Shown: in pieces, positions 53,915 through 64,000 of the stretch | Position numbering within the stretch: position 1 is the first letter of the stretch | Layout of the letters: every line of letters begins with the position of its first letter | NCBI GenBank assembly: GCA_016508695.1 | Contig: VNKQ01000003.1 | Coordinates: 1,550,001 to 1,614,000, forward strand | DNA: 64,000 nucleotides | Origin: Hyphodiscus hymeniophilus | Lineage: Eukaryota > Ascomycota > Leotiomycetes > Helotiales > Hyphodiscaceae | Direction of reading: 5' to 3' | The notes under the pieces: generated by a model | What the model saw: only the letters and a program-made list of their open reading frames with translations | Database searches by the model: none | Told to the model about the DNA's origin: nothing | Position numbers and translations under genes: made by a program

Positions 53915-55785
53915 ATGCGCGTTCAGGATAGCTCTGATCCGATGTGCTCCAATCCGGTGGCATCGATGTCGAGCGAGATGATGGATATGGGCCTGCTTCC
54001 CACCTCTCATCCCAACAGCACATCCAGGAGCTCGAACGGCTGCTGGACTTGCCGTCTCCGGCGCAAAAAGTGCGACGAGCTACGCCCTATTTGTGGGATA
54101 TGTGCTACTCTCCATATCAGCTGCCATTATGGTCTTGATAAACCGGCTTGGATGGATGGTGGCGTGAGTCAGGAAGAGATGGCTGAACGGCTCAAACGCG
54201 AGGTCAGGGAAAATGCGCATCGTTACCGTGGGCCGCACGCTCTTCACAACTATGGCGGCCGTACCACTGTGGCTGAGGGTACCATAGGTGAATCGATGGT
54301 GCGTCCCAGGAATCCGGCTGTCCCGGTACGCAATTCGACTGAGGCAATCCCAGATGTCCAGGAGATTGGGATGGAAGCGTGCCCCAAAGCACTTACCATA
54401 CGACCACAACGAGGCGCCGACTGTACACTTACCAGCAAGAACAATCCCGAGATAGAATTTGGACGCTCTGACACAATTCTTCTCATGTTCTATCTCGAAC
54501 ACCTGCCTCCCTTCTTGTTCCCATTCTACCGCCCGTCTCTGCTTCAAGGGGCAAATCATGGATCTTGGAAATGATGATAAGCAGTCCTGTCGTAAGACAG
54601 TCTACCTTGTGTCAGAGTTCGTATTTCTACTCGCTGGTTCGGGGGACGGACAAGCTCGATGTAGCTTGGGAGACCGTGCTTAGGCAGACTGGAGATGCCT
54701 TTAGAGTGCTGAGACAGTCATTGCGGGTCATTGAGGGCTCAGGTAACGCAGAACATTTACATGGCGCTGTACGCATCATGACGAGCATCATACAGGTGCA
54801 ACGTTTCGAGATTGCTATTTTGAGCTTTAACAACTGCCAGTCACACCTCACTGCCGCCTTGAATCTTTTTCGACGGCTCCTCGACAGCTCTGGCGCTGTT
54901 GAGCCTAGCTCAAGCTTCAATGCTGTCACAACTCGCTTGGGATTGTCAACATCGAATTTGCCTTCCCATTGTCTTCAATTTCCGAGTGCTGAACAAGCTG
55001 CCTTTGGCTTCTCGTCCGCCCTGTTGATATTCGATGACATTATTGCCAGCACAATGCTTCAGGAGCGACCTAAACTCTACGACTACCACCGAAGTCTTCT
55101 GGGCGATATTGATTGCATCAACCCTTCCATCAATCTTGAGGTCGTCGTGGGGTGTCAAAACTGGACGCTACTGCAAATCAGCCAGGTTGCCGTGCTTGAT
55201 GCATAGAAGCAGCAATGTAAACGAGCTGGGAATCTCAATGTCATAGAACTGGTCCGACGGGCCATGGTTATCAAGGACTCGTTGGAAGTCCATATCGCTC
55301 GACTCGAGGCCGATCCGGTAATTGCCCCGGAGCGCAACAGCAGCCTGCTTGATATCTTCACAGCAGATTACAGCGAGAACTTCAGATCACCCACCAACCA
55401 GAGCCCCTTAGTCGACCGTGTCTGGGCCCATGCAGCGCTCATCTATCTGTTTGTTGTGGTGTCGGGATGGCAACCCGCTAGCGGCGAGGTTCGCTACCAT
55501 GTTCGTCGAATCCTCGACCTGCTGAAGCATCAAATATCCCCACCAGCGTTGCTGCGCACAATGGTGTGGCCGTTCTGTCTAGCAGGCTGTCTCGCAGAGC
55601 CGGCGCAAGAAGCTTGTTTCCAGGGCATGGTGGACGCGTTACAACCGCCTAGTGTCTTCGGCACGGTACGCAAGGCGCTTGAAATCATGAAAAATGTATG
55701 GCAGAATAGGGGCACACCCGATGCTGCAAGCCGCGACTTTGCTACATGGTTTGGAGACCAAGGTGACCTAGTATTGCTTGTTTAG
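53915..55785 (+). pseudogene. Zn2Cys6 / Fungal_trans_2 transcription factor, disabled
   Basis: ATG at 53915. The zinc cluster NGCWTCRLRRKKCDELRPIC, then GICATLHISC, is intact at about residues 42-70. The regulator domain (Fungal_trans_2 type) reads on as FYLEHLPPFLFPFYRPSLL, then needs a frame change at the GGGG run 54548-54551: the expected QGGKSWILEMMISSP continues only in another frame, as if one G were lost. That frame runs to TAG at 55204-55206, inside VAVLDA-KQQCKRAGNL, where family members usually have Trp (TGG). The same frame then continues to 55785, ending QGDLVLLV. No plausible intron removes either lesion. Either a recent pseudogene or, for the frameshift, an assembly error. Confidence 0.8.
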
Positions 55786-55914
55786 AAGAGCACTGCGAGC
55801 ACGTAGAGACACATCTGCAACTTTAAAGTACGAAAAGCAATCTCTTTCAAGATGGTACTATCGTCGATACCTGGCTATGAAATACCTTTAGTTCCTCATT
55901 GCAGCTCGACCTTG

Positions 55915-56823
55915 TCACTTGAACTGGATATAACCCTTATCCTTCACGAAAGTGGCGTGCCAGGGCACTTTCTCCTCATGACTGGCTAGCTGTAGATAGA
56001 ATTCGCCATGTGCGGGCCCGTCAATTGCATTCCCCTTGGACGTCCCGTCCCCATTTCGCTCATCGGCATAAAAGAACCTGGCGATCCAGGAACGTCAGAA
56101 ATGGTCTACGGTGCTGCGCCGAGCTTTTTGTGGAGAGGAGAAAGACAATAGCACTCACCTGAAGTCTCGAGACGAATACGTCGTGTCGGCGACGCCGATC
56201 CAGAATGCCGAGGCCGCCTTGCCCATGCCTAGATCTAAAAAGAGTGGCACTGGGATGATAGAGACGTTAAGCATATTGCCAGTGTATATGAAAGTCTTCT
56301 TGGTATCCTTGGGAAGTGTCTCCCACCCAGCAACAGCTTGCTGCGCTGCGATGTAAGGGCTCACGGTATTGACTTTCAAGTCCAATGTGACACTGTCCCC
56401 CGGGATCGATAACGCGGAGTCCTTCTCCGGCGGGTTCGTGAGTGCTGCTGCGTTGTAGACGATGACACTGGGCGCAGTCTTGAACCTTAGTTGGTCCCAC
56501 GTGAGCTTTCGTCCAGCTGGAATGTTCGGGAGTTGGAACGCTGATGAGAATGTGCATCATTGCTGCTCACTCGACAAGCCAGATAGAGAGGAGGATGAGG
56601 GAAACCTGACTTACTCGGTCTTGACTGCCTCAAAAACGGCTGGGATGGAGTCGGGATTTGTGAAGTCTGCTTTGAGGGAGAGATACCCTTTGTCATTCTT
56701 GGAACCATTTCCATTCCTCGACACAACAGCGACTTTATAGCCTTTGCTGGCGAAGCTCTCAGCAACAGAGACGCCGGTTCTAGGTCCTGCCCCGAGGATG
56801 AGTACAACAGGGTTGGCTGCCAT
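55915..56823 (-). CDS. Short-chain dehydrogenase-like Rossmann protein
   Basis: Exons 56823..56615, 56485..56159 and 56077..55915 (introns 129 and 81 nt) give 232 aa. Starts MAANPVVLILGAGPRTGVSV with a nucleotide-binding GxGxxxG-like loop, VAVVSRNG, then APSVIVYNAAA (the NAG-like strand), VNTVSPYIAAQ and TFIYTGNMLN. No clear YxxxK is present at the usual place, as in a fungal SDR-like group of unknown activity. The second acceptor is chosen as CTAAG|G at 56486, because it restores KTEFKTAPSVIVYN; other acceptors give stops. It starts about 1 kb after the broken regulator on the opposite strand, tail to tail. Confidence 0.8.
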
Positions 56824-57941
56824 TGTGGTTTTAAATAATCAGGATGGGTTTTCGGTTGTTCTGCTTTACAAAGAAGCTCAGATATGAAGGGAGGTATAAT
56901 GGAGAGTTTCTTGGTGTTGAGATGGGCCCTATTTATACATACTCTAAAGCTACCACACTCTCGATTCCTTACCACACTTTGGATTTCATCCGCTCCGAGC
57001 TCAGGCTTTGTAATCTGATTCCGGTCCGACGCCCCCTCACTGGCGCAAAGAAGAGGCAAGATGGCAACACATTGTTCCATATGCACGACCAGAGCGATTC
57101 AGATACCCGAGCCCGTCTCACTGGCTAAACGGATACCCACAGCTCGCGCGGCAGTGAGAAGGGGTGCCATAATTCATGGTGCTTGGTGATGTGGAGAGAA
57201 TTGCTAAGGTAAGCCGCGCGCGATGGGCCTGTGCCCTGTTACGTGATGCAATGGAAGTGACTATTGAATGTGTACGACCACACCTCGACCCTTTTTCAAA
57301 CGCACGGCCTCTATAAGTGCTTGATGACCCATTCGTCAGCTTGCTCCTTGAATCAGGTTGAATTGTTGCAAATATGGATAATGCCGCATCTTGAACGAAA
57401 TGTTTCTTTTCTCCGTACGATCCAAAAGGGACAGGGCGCGTTCTCCAATTTCAGCTACCTAGGTGTCCAAGATACAAGTACTATGTTATTCTCCTTATGG
57501 GCTTTCCCTGAAAACATTTTGAGTTGGGCGCAGTATCGATCGGTGAAGTTCTCAGCTGAGTAAAGCAATCCTCAAGACAATATTATGTACATTCATTCAT
57601 TCAACCACATATTTTCGATAATTAGACGCAATGAGGCAAGACAAGCTCATCCGACCTTGGAACGCATTCATATGAAACATGTCTGTCCAACGTTCTTGCT
57701 TGAATTCTGGCGAAAGATTGTGGACTTTGCCTGAGACTAGTTTGAGTTGGTCGTAGTATGCATTCGCTGAGGTTCCAGCAGCCTGAAGTCTTCAGACAAC
57801 GATATGTCGTCAAATTGGTGCAGGATGCTCTAGAGTCGATGCCTGAGTCTCTGATTCCCAAGCAGACTTCAAATATTCAGACGGATCCGTTCCTTCCTAC
57901 TCCTGTTCCATCGACGGGAACGGGTCTGCGATAGTATCGAG
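56824..57941. other. Intergenic, nothing recognised
   Basis: SDR promoter and 3' flank of the F-box-like gene. Only motif-less short ORFs were seen. Confidence 0.5.
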
Positions 57942-58967
57942 CTAGCGTTTGCCAGATTTGAAACACATTTTCCCATCGACCCAGAGTATTTCGTCGATGC
58001 CACCCATAAGCGCTGCTAGAGCTTTCAGCAGGTCCAACGCCAAAGGATCGCCATGTTCGGGATCCTGCTTGTAATAATGACGGTTGGTCTTTGGCTTCCT
58101 ATGAGTCTCCCAGAAAAGTTCAATCTCGGCTTTTTGCGCGACCCCCAACTGTTGCAATTTCCCCCGGTCTTTCCACTCGTTGAAGACATCGAAGATGTCC
58201 CAAAAATCACCACAATGAAAAGGTGGCATTCGCTGTCTTGTCAAGATTGCGCTCAGTGTGAGATCCAGACCATCTAAAGTCGGGCTACTTGAAATAGGTC
58301 TCATGATCAGTTTTCTCAGAGATCCCTCTTCTGCCATCTGTTCCACCACCGCCAGTGCCGCCCGTACTGCGGCCAGATGATCCGATATATCATAGGAGAA
58401 TGTCAGCATTTTGAATATGTTGACGTCAAAATGCACTTGCTCGACTTTGCAATAGATTGACCATGGGAGCCGGTCCTCTCCAAGTTGATTCGGAACTTGT
58501 GGGAACTGGTGTGAATCATGTACATCTAGAACGAATGTATTTGATCTCCAAAACACATGCTCACATTCGTGGTATACCTGCTTGCTGACGTAGAGGATGT
58601 CGAGATACACTTGCTTTCGAGCATTCATACTGTAAAATGCATCGTTGTCGACGGGCTGATAGTGAAACTCAACCATGCCTTTATTGTTGCCGAATCTCCT
58701 TTGGCCACTCCTGATGGGCCGAATATATCCAGTAGACGAGGTAAGGATATTGCGCCAAATAAGTTCTCGGATCTCTCCAGGAAGTTCGGTGAGGATGCAC
58801 ATCGGTTTATTGTTCATGTCCTTGGCTTGGTGTGGTCGAGTAGACTGGACATTGGTGGGAGAGTGGTCAACCTCGATGGTTGTCGTCCTTTTGGTATGGG
58901 CGGGCTTCCCACGAATGCCACGCTTGTGAAGGCGAGTCATGAAATCATTGCTATTGCCTGTCTCCAT
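57942..58967 (-). CDS. F-box-like/2EXR-type fungal protein
   Basis: Single exon, 341 aa from the ATG at 58967 (the frame opens 42 nt earlier with TTG only). At about residues 55-80 it has CILTELPGEIRELIWRNILT, the LPxEIRxxIW core of fungal F-box-like (2EXR-type) proteins. LDILYVSKQVYHECEHVFWRSNTF follows, the second conserved helix block. A helical remainder has IFKMLTFSYD and LRKLIMRPISS. The C-terminus ends IDEILWVDGKMCFKSGKR. Such genes are highly amplified in Pezizomycotina and of mostly unknown role. It resembles its neighbour at 59730-60485 in layout and ending. Confidence 0.78.
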   Translation of the reverse strand: METGNSNDFMTRLHKRGIRGKPAHTKRTTTIEVDHSPTNVQSTRPHQAKDMNNKPMCILTELPGEIRELIWRNILTSSTGYIRPIRSGQRRFGNNKGMVEFHYQPVDNDAFYSMNARKQVYLDILYVSKQVYHECEHVFWRSNTFVLDVHDSHQFPQVPNQLGEDRLPWSIYCKVEQVHFDVNIFKMLTFSYDISDHLAAVRAALAVVEQMAEEGSLRKLIMRPISSSPTLDGLDLTLSAILTRQRMPPFHCGDFWDIFDVFNEWKDRGKLQQLGVAQKAEIELFWETHRKPKTNRHYYKQDPEHGDPLALDLLKALAALMGGIDEILWVDGKMCFKSGKR

Positions 58968-59729
58968 CTTATCGTTTGACCGTGGTCGGATACGAATATC
59001 TAGTCGCAAGTCACCTCGTCTAGAAGGTGGTCGTATGCTGCAATGCTCGTAATGGAACCAGTGTGGAGGACCATCGACACAGTGTGTAGAAAGTTGATGA
59101 ATAGACTGGGAGTTTGATTTTGGGAAGACGATCGTCGTTGAAGAAGCTCAGAGAAAACAAGATTTATGTATCGTGAGTGTGAGCCGGTCAAATAGAAATG
59201 GGTGTCCAGTCCCAATGGAAATGCGGCAGGCGACGGCAACACTTACTAAAAAATTGGTACCCTACTTCCTCGCCCCACTAGGCTTTATATTTGAGGATGG
59301 GTAGCCATGATCCCGTACGCTGCGACGAAGCGGCACGTCTGTTAGTGACCTCGAGGTGCCAGGCATGGAGCATAGGTGGAGTGGTGGTTGGTATGCATCA
59401 AGATGGGGGGGGGGCCATAAAAAGTCTTTGGTAACTCCTCGTAGTTTATTCCTTCACCCCGTAAATAGACGCAGCCTTTACCTATGGCGGGTTCATGTAG
59501 ATTCTCGGCCAGTCAAGATACTGGTCTTTTCAGCAGATAACCAGATATGCTGCTTCATGGCAACGTATGGCTGACTTCGACAACAGCAGCTTCTTTTTCC
59601 GATTCAAGTCGTAAAGCTGCTTGACTTCTATTCCAAAAATCTGCCCAATAAATTTCGAGTATGACACGCCGGCACTGGCAGGCGGTTGGGAAATGCGAGG
59701 ATGGATCACCGATGAAAGGCAGAATTATA
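58968..59729. other. Intergenic, nothing recognised
   Basis: A run of G (GGGGGGGGGG) lies at about 59404. No supported gene. Confidence 0.5.
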
Positions 59730-60485
59730 TCAACAATACTTCTGTCTGGACCTCTGTGGCAAGATAAACTTGATCTCTCCATCCCGCGGGTTTACAATCA
59801 TCTTTTTCCCGACCGTTGCCCCATCTTTGAGGCAAAGTATTCCGTCGAGGTAGAGCTCTCCACCAACACCGTCATGAATCTCCTTGACCAGGTCCTCGAT
59901 ACCACTCGGATCTAGAAGCATTGCTCTCAACCAGCTCTGTTTACCCCAGTGGGAAAATCGTGGCCATCCGGTATTGATAAATATCTTCGTCCAGCTCGGA
60001 GCCTCTCGGTACAACCTGCCATCGATAGTTTCACCCGACTCTCTCAAAACCAGCGCCTCCTGGAATTCTTCGACAGTGCGCGGCCGATCGCTGTCGGTCA
60101 CCAGGGTGATGGACTTCAAGCTTCCATTCTTCGCCCAGCTTGCAAGAGCTTTTAATGACGCGCGCATCCATTCCAGTTCATCACGATCCAGCAATTCCAA
60201 GCAGATTTTGATATGTTGTATGCGCCTGGTTTGACTGAGTCCCGACTGGCTATTGAATCGTTGGAATAGCTGGCCTGGATCTCGTACGTTGAGCTTGTTG
60301 TGCTTCCATATTATATCTTTGCATTCCCGGTGAATTTGTTTGCAGGTTCGAAGTACCGAAAGCGACCGTGCGACGTCGACAGTCCAAGGATATAATCTGA
60401 CATCGCCTTGTGGATTTGAGAGAATGTAAGTAAATATATGATCCCTTATTTCTCTTGGGAAGACAGCCAGGAATGGAAGAGGCAT
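59730..60485 (-). CDS. F-box-like/2EXR-type fungal protein
   Basis: Single exon, 251 aa from ATG 60485 (an upstream in-frame stretch begins with TTG and overlaps the CDT1 promoter). The core FLAVFPREIRDHIFTYILSN is at residues 5-24, then LSVLRTCKQIHRECKDIIWKHNKL. C-terminal part: GIEDLVKEIHDGVGGELYLDGILCL, close to the end of the gene at 57942-58967 (GGIDEILWVDGKMCF). The two look like relatives arranged in the same direction. Divergent from CDT1, 211 bp between starts. Confidence 0.78.
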   Translation of the reverse strand: MPLPFLAVFPREIRDHIFTYILSNPQGDVRLYPWTVDVARSLSVLRTCKQIHRECKDIIWKHNKLNVRDPGQLFQRFNSQSGLSQTRRIQHIKICLELLDRDELEWMRASLKALASWAKNGSLKSITLVTDSDRPRTVEEFQEALVLRESGETIDGRLYREAPSWTKIFINTGWPRFSHWGKQSWLRAMLLDPSGIEDLVKEIHDGVGGELYLDGILCLKDGATVGKKMIVNPRDGEIKFILPQRSRQKYC

Positions 60486-60696
60486 GGTGTCGATTTTTGT
60501 GAATAATTTTGGAGCCGCCGCCACTCGAGTTGCAGCTTTCCGAGGCCGAGCGCGCGAACATGACGCGAAACGCGACTTCCCCAACCTCCCCCCCTCAAGC
60601 TCACCATGTTACAGTCAAGAACTATCTATCCACTCCCACCTTCCCATACAACCTCGAGAACCGATCAAAGCTTCCATTCTATCGTATTCTTCAATA

Positions 60697-62130
60697 ATGC
60701 CAGGAACAATCAAAAGACAGAAGGTGTCAGCGACTAAGGGTGTGTCTGCCGTGAAGCCTCTTGATGCCTTCACCAGAGTCTCCAAGCCAAGCAGCTTTAC
60801 GAAGACTATCATCGATAAGAACAATTATGTTGAGACCATCGGGACTATTTCTTTAAAATCTTCAACAAGCAGAAGCAAAAGAAAGTTGGACGACAAGGAG
60901 GAAGGCGCCTTTGAACAAGTGCCTGCAAACCTCTGCTCGAGCGCCGAGGAAAGAGAGATCAAGCCACTACCTCAGCGACGATCGAACAACCTTCCGGAAA
61001 CTCCTCGAAAGGTTACTACAGTCACCGCAGTATCAGCCGACACTCCCACCAAAGGAGCACGTAGCCTTCTCGACCGACTCCATTTCTCTACCAAAACACC
61101 AACCCGATCACCACTTAACGCGGGAAAAGCTGCGAAACTCGAACGATCCGAAGAACTACCATGCGAATTACTCGACCTCATCAATCTCCATGCAGCATTC
61201 CTCACAGCCTTATCACTTCATTATGCGCACAATGGCACCCATTCGCCCGCCGACCTGCGACTTCTTTGCCCAGATGTGGCTCGAGCATGGGGCAAGCGCC
61301 GTGTCCTACTCGAAGATGTTCGTAGGACATTGGGAATTATGAATGCGAATATACCGGAAGGCAAGAAGGATTTACGAATATCCAAACTGTCTCTTTCGGA
61401 TTACGGACATGGCAAGATCTGTGTGGAGATAAGAACGGGGGCTGGTAAAGCTGGCAGATTGGCTAGGCCTGTGAATGAGGATCTTTTGAACGACATATAT
61501 GTACGAGGATTGAACAATTCATGGGAGGGAAGGAGTGTTATAGATACCGAGGTGAAGGAATTTATTGAGAGTCTACCATTGGAACCTATCACGACTTGCT
61601 CGTCGTTCATCAAGATGTCACCATTACGTGCGAAAGGACAACGGAGATTGGAGGATATGCGGGCTGGGGTCATCATGAAGAAGGAAGAGGCAGCAGCAGC
61701 AAAGGAGAAGCTCTCAATGGGCGAGAAGTCGACTGGAACGAAGCCAACTCTCCTCGAAAGATTGCGAGCGAAGCAGCTTGAACAAGCTGGCAAAGCACCT
61801 CCTCCAACGAAAGCGGAAATCAGTCGCAGACAAGCACTGCAACGAATCGACGAGGTTGTATCTGTTCTCAGCATCTTGAGCACTTCGACCTCTGTAGGCC
61901 AAACTCGGATCTCGTTCACAATGCCAACTGTTCTAGGGAAGCTTAGAGACTCGTTCAAGACGCCGATATCGAAGGAGGAGGGAGATACCTGTGTCCGGCT
62001 TCTTGCTGCAGAGATTGCGCCAGAGTGGGTACGGATTGTGAAGATGGGCAAGGTTGAGGCGCTTGCTGTTAATAGGGAGAAAAGACCAACGGAGTTGGAG
62101 ATTGAAGAGCGAGTAAGGCGAGCTATTTAA
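60697..62130 (+). CDS. CDT1: DNA replication licensing factor Cdt1
   Basis: Single exon, 477 aa from ATG 60697 (MPGTIKRQKV); the frame is open further upstream, but that part overlaps the promoter and lacks conservation. N-terminus basic and Ser/Thr-rich with TPRK/TPTK sites, a likely CDK-regulated disordered region. From about residue 140 a winged-helix region: LPCELLDLINLHAAFLTALSLHY, CPDVARAWGKRRVLLEDVRR, LSLSDYGHGKICVEI. C-terminal winged helix: ISRRQALQRIDEVVSVLSIL, then SFTMPTVLGKLRDSFKTPIS and EIAPEWVRIVKMGKVEALAVN, which binds Mcm2-7 in homologues. It loads Mcm2-7 at origins in G1. Confidence 0.85.
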   Translation: MPGTIKRQKVSATKGVSAVKPLDAFTRVSKPSSFTKTIIDKNNYVETIGTISLKSSTSRSKRKLDDKEEGAFEQVPANLCSSAEEREIKPLPQRRSNNLPETPRKVTTVTAVSADTPTKGARSLLDRLHFSTKTPTRSPLNAGKAAKLERSEELPCELLDLINLHAAFLTALSLHYAHNGTHSPADLRLLCPDVARAWGKRRVLLEDVRRTLGIMNANIPEGKKDLRISKLSLSDYGHGKICVEIRTGAGKAGRLARPVNEDLLNDIYVRGLNNSWEGRSVIDTEVKEFIESLPLEPITTCSSFIKMSPLRAKGQRRLEDMRAGVIMKKEEAAAAKEKLSMGEKSTGTKPTLLERLRAKQLEQAGKAPPPTKAEISRRQALQRIDEVVSVLSILSTSTSVGQTRISFTMPTVLGKLRDSFKTPISKEEGDTCVRLLAAEIAPEWVRIVKMGKVEALAVNREKRPTELEIEERVRRAI

Positions 62131-62419
62131 TGGGTTGAGGAACTAATGAGAAACGGCCGAATTGGGTATCACTAGAGGGCGAATTTTGAATAAAATCGCT
62201 TGTCGTGGATAGAGTATAGAACTACATTAGAGAGACAATGCCACGAACTGATGAATCAATGCTTTCGTCTATTCCTGATTGGAACTTCTATGATCGTAAA
62301 CGCATGAACTCGCTCATCTATCTCCCGTAGTTCATCGCTGTGTCTACCCTTGAACCGCCCCCCACCCATCAAGCAATGGAGCCCAAATCGCGAAATCAAT
62401 CGCAAGCCACTACCTCCCC
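62131..62419. other. Intergenic between convergent CDT1 and MBF1
   Basis: Nothing recognised. Confidence 0.5.
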
Positions 62420-62964
62420 TCACTTTTTCGCAGCGTCCTTCTTCTTTGGCCCCAACACGATCGGCGTACCAATATCCTTTTCATCTCCAAGTAACTTGAT
62501 CCTCAGTACACTCTGCAGTTTCTGCAGCTTCGCGGCGTTGAATGGCGCATCACCCCGCTCGAAGGCCTTCATGTCGTTTTCCGAAAGCTGCACCTTCTCT
62601 CCCAGTTGCTTCGCGGTGAGCTTGGGTTCCATCTCGTTGCGGCGTTTCTGCATCGCGCTACCGGCCTTTTTGCCAATTGTCTTGGGCTTGATGATCTCGT
62701 CGGAGCGGTCGACTTTCGTTAAACGTTGGCCTTCGGAGCCGGTTTTGGCTGCCTGTGAGTATTCTGTTAAAGGTGGTTCGGAGAGACGTTGTAGGGTTGT
62801 AGGAGACTTACGTTTGCTGTGGCAAACTTCTTCTCAGTCGCAACGATTGCACCGCTGCGTTGAGCGGCGTTGAGTGCACTCTTGCCCTTGACGGTGGTCT
62901 CACGAGCAGCTCCGCCGCCGCGGGTCTTGCTACCGATCGTGGTATGGGTCTCCCAGTCATCCAT
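62420..62964 (-). CDS. MBF1: Multiprotein-bridging factor 1
   Basis: Exons 62964..62812 and 62752..62420 (59-nt intron, GTAAGT donor, TCACAG acceptor) give 161 aa. N-terminal MBF1 domain: DDWETHTTIGSKTRGG, SALNAAQRSGAIVATEKK, and KTGSEGQRLTKVDRSDEI across the splice. C-terminal HTH_3 domain: AMQKRRNEMEPKLTAKQLGEKV, LSENDMKAFERGDA, then the conserved end DIGTPIVLGPKKK. It bridges TBP to bZIP activators such as Gcn4/CPC1 and supports ribosome-associated frame maintenance. The same regulator could act on HIS7 in this window through its TGACTCA box. Divergent from the DUF1365 gene, 436 bp apart. Confidence 0.97.
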
Positions 62965-63400
62965 GGTGGGCAGGTAGTTTGTTTGCTTGGTTGTATGTTG
63001 CGTGAAGGGGGTTGAGTGTGATTGTGTGTTAAATAGCAAGTGGTTGTTTGGAGATGTAGATGTGGTTTGTGGGGGAACAGAAGGCTCTAGATATGAATGA
63101 GGCTGTGGCTGAGAATCGCCTCTCTCCGGATGATTCAGAATTACCGAGTAACCCTATCGGATCTAGTGAGTCGACGGCACCGGATCCCTGTTACATATTT
63201 ATTCGGCGGCTTCTCGATGATGTTTGATATTCAATTTCTACTGATATTCACTGAAGTTCATGATGATCTTCTCCGTATCGATGTTTTCTGTTCGCTATTC
63301 TCAACTCCTGTCTTTCTGACTCGAGTTTTCCTGAGACAACACCGTACAGAGGAGACTCGAAAGTGTCTTATACCGTACACCGTACAGTACATACCCCTCC
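62965..63400. other. Divergent promoter, MBF1 / DUF1365 gene
   Basis: No supported ORF within. Repeated CCGTACA strings at about 63341 and 63373-63387. Confidence 0.45.
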
Positions 63401-64000
63401 ATGGAGTTCAAGATGACGGCAAACCTCGCTTTCAGTCCTCGAACTCTGGTCATGTCCGTAATCCCATTTATCATGGCTCTCGGAGGCTCAATCGACGTTA
63501 CCTTGTTCCTCTTCTTCCTCTTTGTCAGAAATCGGGACGCTTTATTGGATTATATGAAGTTGTACATCAACCCGATTACCATCGTCGAGTTTGCAAAGGC
63601 AGCGACGGTCTTGTTCACGATTCTCCAGGTCATTCGTTATATCAGAGGCTTGAAAGCTCTGTCTTCTCCCTTAGACGGATTCATGGCTAAGCCTATGATA
63701 TTCCGGTGCCAGACAAGCCATACGAGATTATATCCGAAGACCAACAGCTTCGCATACTCGTATCTTTGGGTTGGAATTCCTGTTGGATGGAAGGGCAATG
63801 TTGGAGGGATGCTATCAGCTGATCTCTCTCGATCATCATATCCCTGGTACACGAGACTCCTATCTCTCAGACCCAGAGATGCATGGCACACTGTCAATTC
63901 AGATGACTACTTGGGTCGAGGTCATGCGGATGGCGGCTTGCAAGAAAAGCTGCACGATTATCTCGAAAATCAGGTATGTAAATCTCTCAAGTTTGGAAGG
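63401..64000 (+). CDS. DUF1365 family protein, first exon only (partial)
   Basis: Exon 1 is 63401..63973 (191 codons), ending AAT CAG before a GTATGT donor; the rest lies beyond the window. Starts MEFKMTANLAFSPRTLVMSV; there are two hydrophobic segments (about residues 16-45 and 65-80) that could be membrane anchors. The DUF1365 domain begins at FRCQTSHTRLYPKTNSFAYSYLWVGI, the family pattern H-T-R-x-P-x-x-N/H-x-F-x-Y, and continues WHTVNSDDYLGRGHADG. DUF1365 proteins often sit near lipid or fatty-acid modification genes; the exact role is unknown. The frame is continuous from the ATG to the splice. Confidence 0.8.
   Translation, partial: MEFKMTANLAFSPRTLVMSVIPFIMALGGSIDVTLFLFFLFVRNRDALLDYMKLYINPITIVEFAKAATVLFTILQVIRYIRGLKALSSPLDGFMAKPMIFRCQTSHTRLYPKTNSFAYSYLWVGIPVGWKGNVGGMLSADLSRSSYPWYTRLLSLRPRDAWHTVNSDDYLGRGHADGGLQEKLHDYLENQVCKSLKFGR

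Noticed and set aside
61401..62051. 216-codon minus-strand ORF
   Set aside because: Antisense shadow of CDT1.

Overview
The window is nuclear DNA of a filamentous ascomycete (Pezizomycotina), most likely a Leotiomycetes-type mould. The evidence is about thirty spliced genes with short introns (mostly 42-60 nt, GTNNGT donors, CTAAC/CTGAC-like branch sites), fused eukaryotic HIS7, fungal autophagy, splicing and ribosome-biogenesis genes, a DUF3824-type fungal-only protein, a Zn2Cys6 regulator, and AT-rich decayed transposons that look RIP-mutated. No tRNA, rRNA or CRISPR was found. Gene models were built by hand from the sequence. Splice sites are the best joins of reading frame and conserved motifs, not transcript evidence.

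0-17 kb: a GRF zinc-finger protein, a Tri3-like acyltransferase, HIS7 (with a perfect Gcn4/CPC1 box upstream), an NmrA-like reductase, a fossil cytochrome P450 end, an SDR, a small two-helix membrane protein, a PhyH-type dioxygenase, then the divergent pair dCMP deaminase / ATG7. 17-29 kb: a PPR mitochondrial protein, a dead Tc1/mariner element with intact TA duplications, the very large DUF3824-like RS/Gly-Ala repeat protein, a long repeat-bearing intergenic region, and a four-exon unknown protein. 29-38 kb: an AT-rich stretch, a secreted Thr/Ser/Pro-rich protein, the divergent pair IMP3 (GC-AG intron) / mitochondrial bS18, and PRP6. 38-43 kb: a decayed locus with an aldehyde dehydrogenase tail, a Ty3/gypsy integrase relic, a broken thiamine-diphosphate enzyme gene of acetolactate-synthase type, and an intact divergent MFS anion:cation symporter. 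43-53 kb: a small hypothetical, a BTB/T1 protein, a GPI-anchored GH17 glucanase, a hypothetical, 5-hydroxyisourate hydrolase and GET3. 53-64 kb: a Zn2Cys6/Fungal_trans_2 regulator broken by a frameshift and a stop, an SDR-like protein, two F-box-like relatives, CDT1, MBF1, and the first exon of a DUF1365 gene running off the end.

Housekeeping genes (HIS7, ATG7, IMP3, bS18m, PRP6, GET3, MBF1, CDT1, DCD1) are intact and often in divergent pairs. Metabolic and accessory genes between them show decay (P450, ThDP enzyme, ALDH, transcription factor). No new defence-like or mobile system was found. The most notable signals are the decayed ThDP/ALDH/transporter locus with a retroelement at its broken end, the doubly disabled regulator, the repeat architecture of the DUF3824-like gene with a possible alternative C-terminus, and several introns that are multiples of three and stop-free, so that intron retention would preserve the frame.
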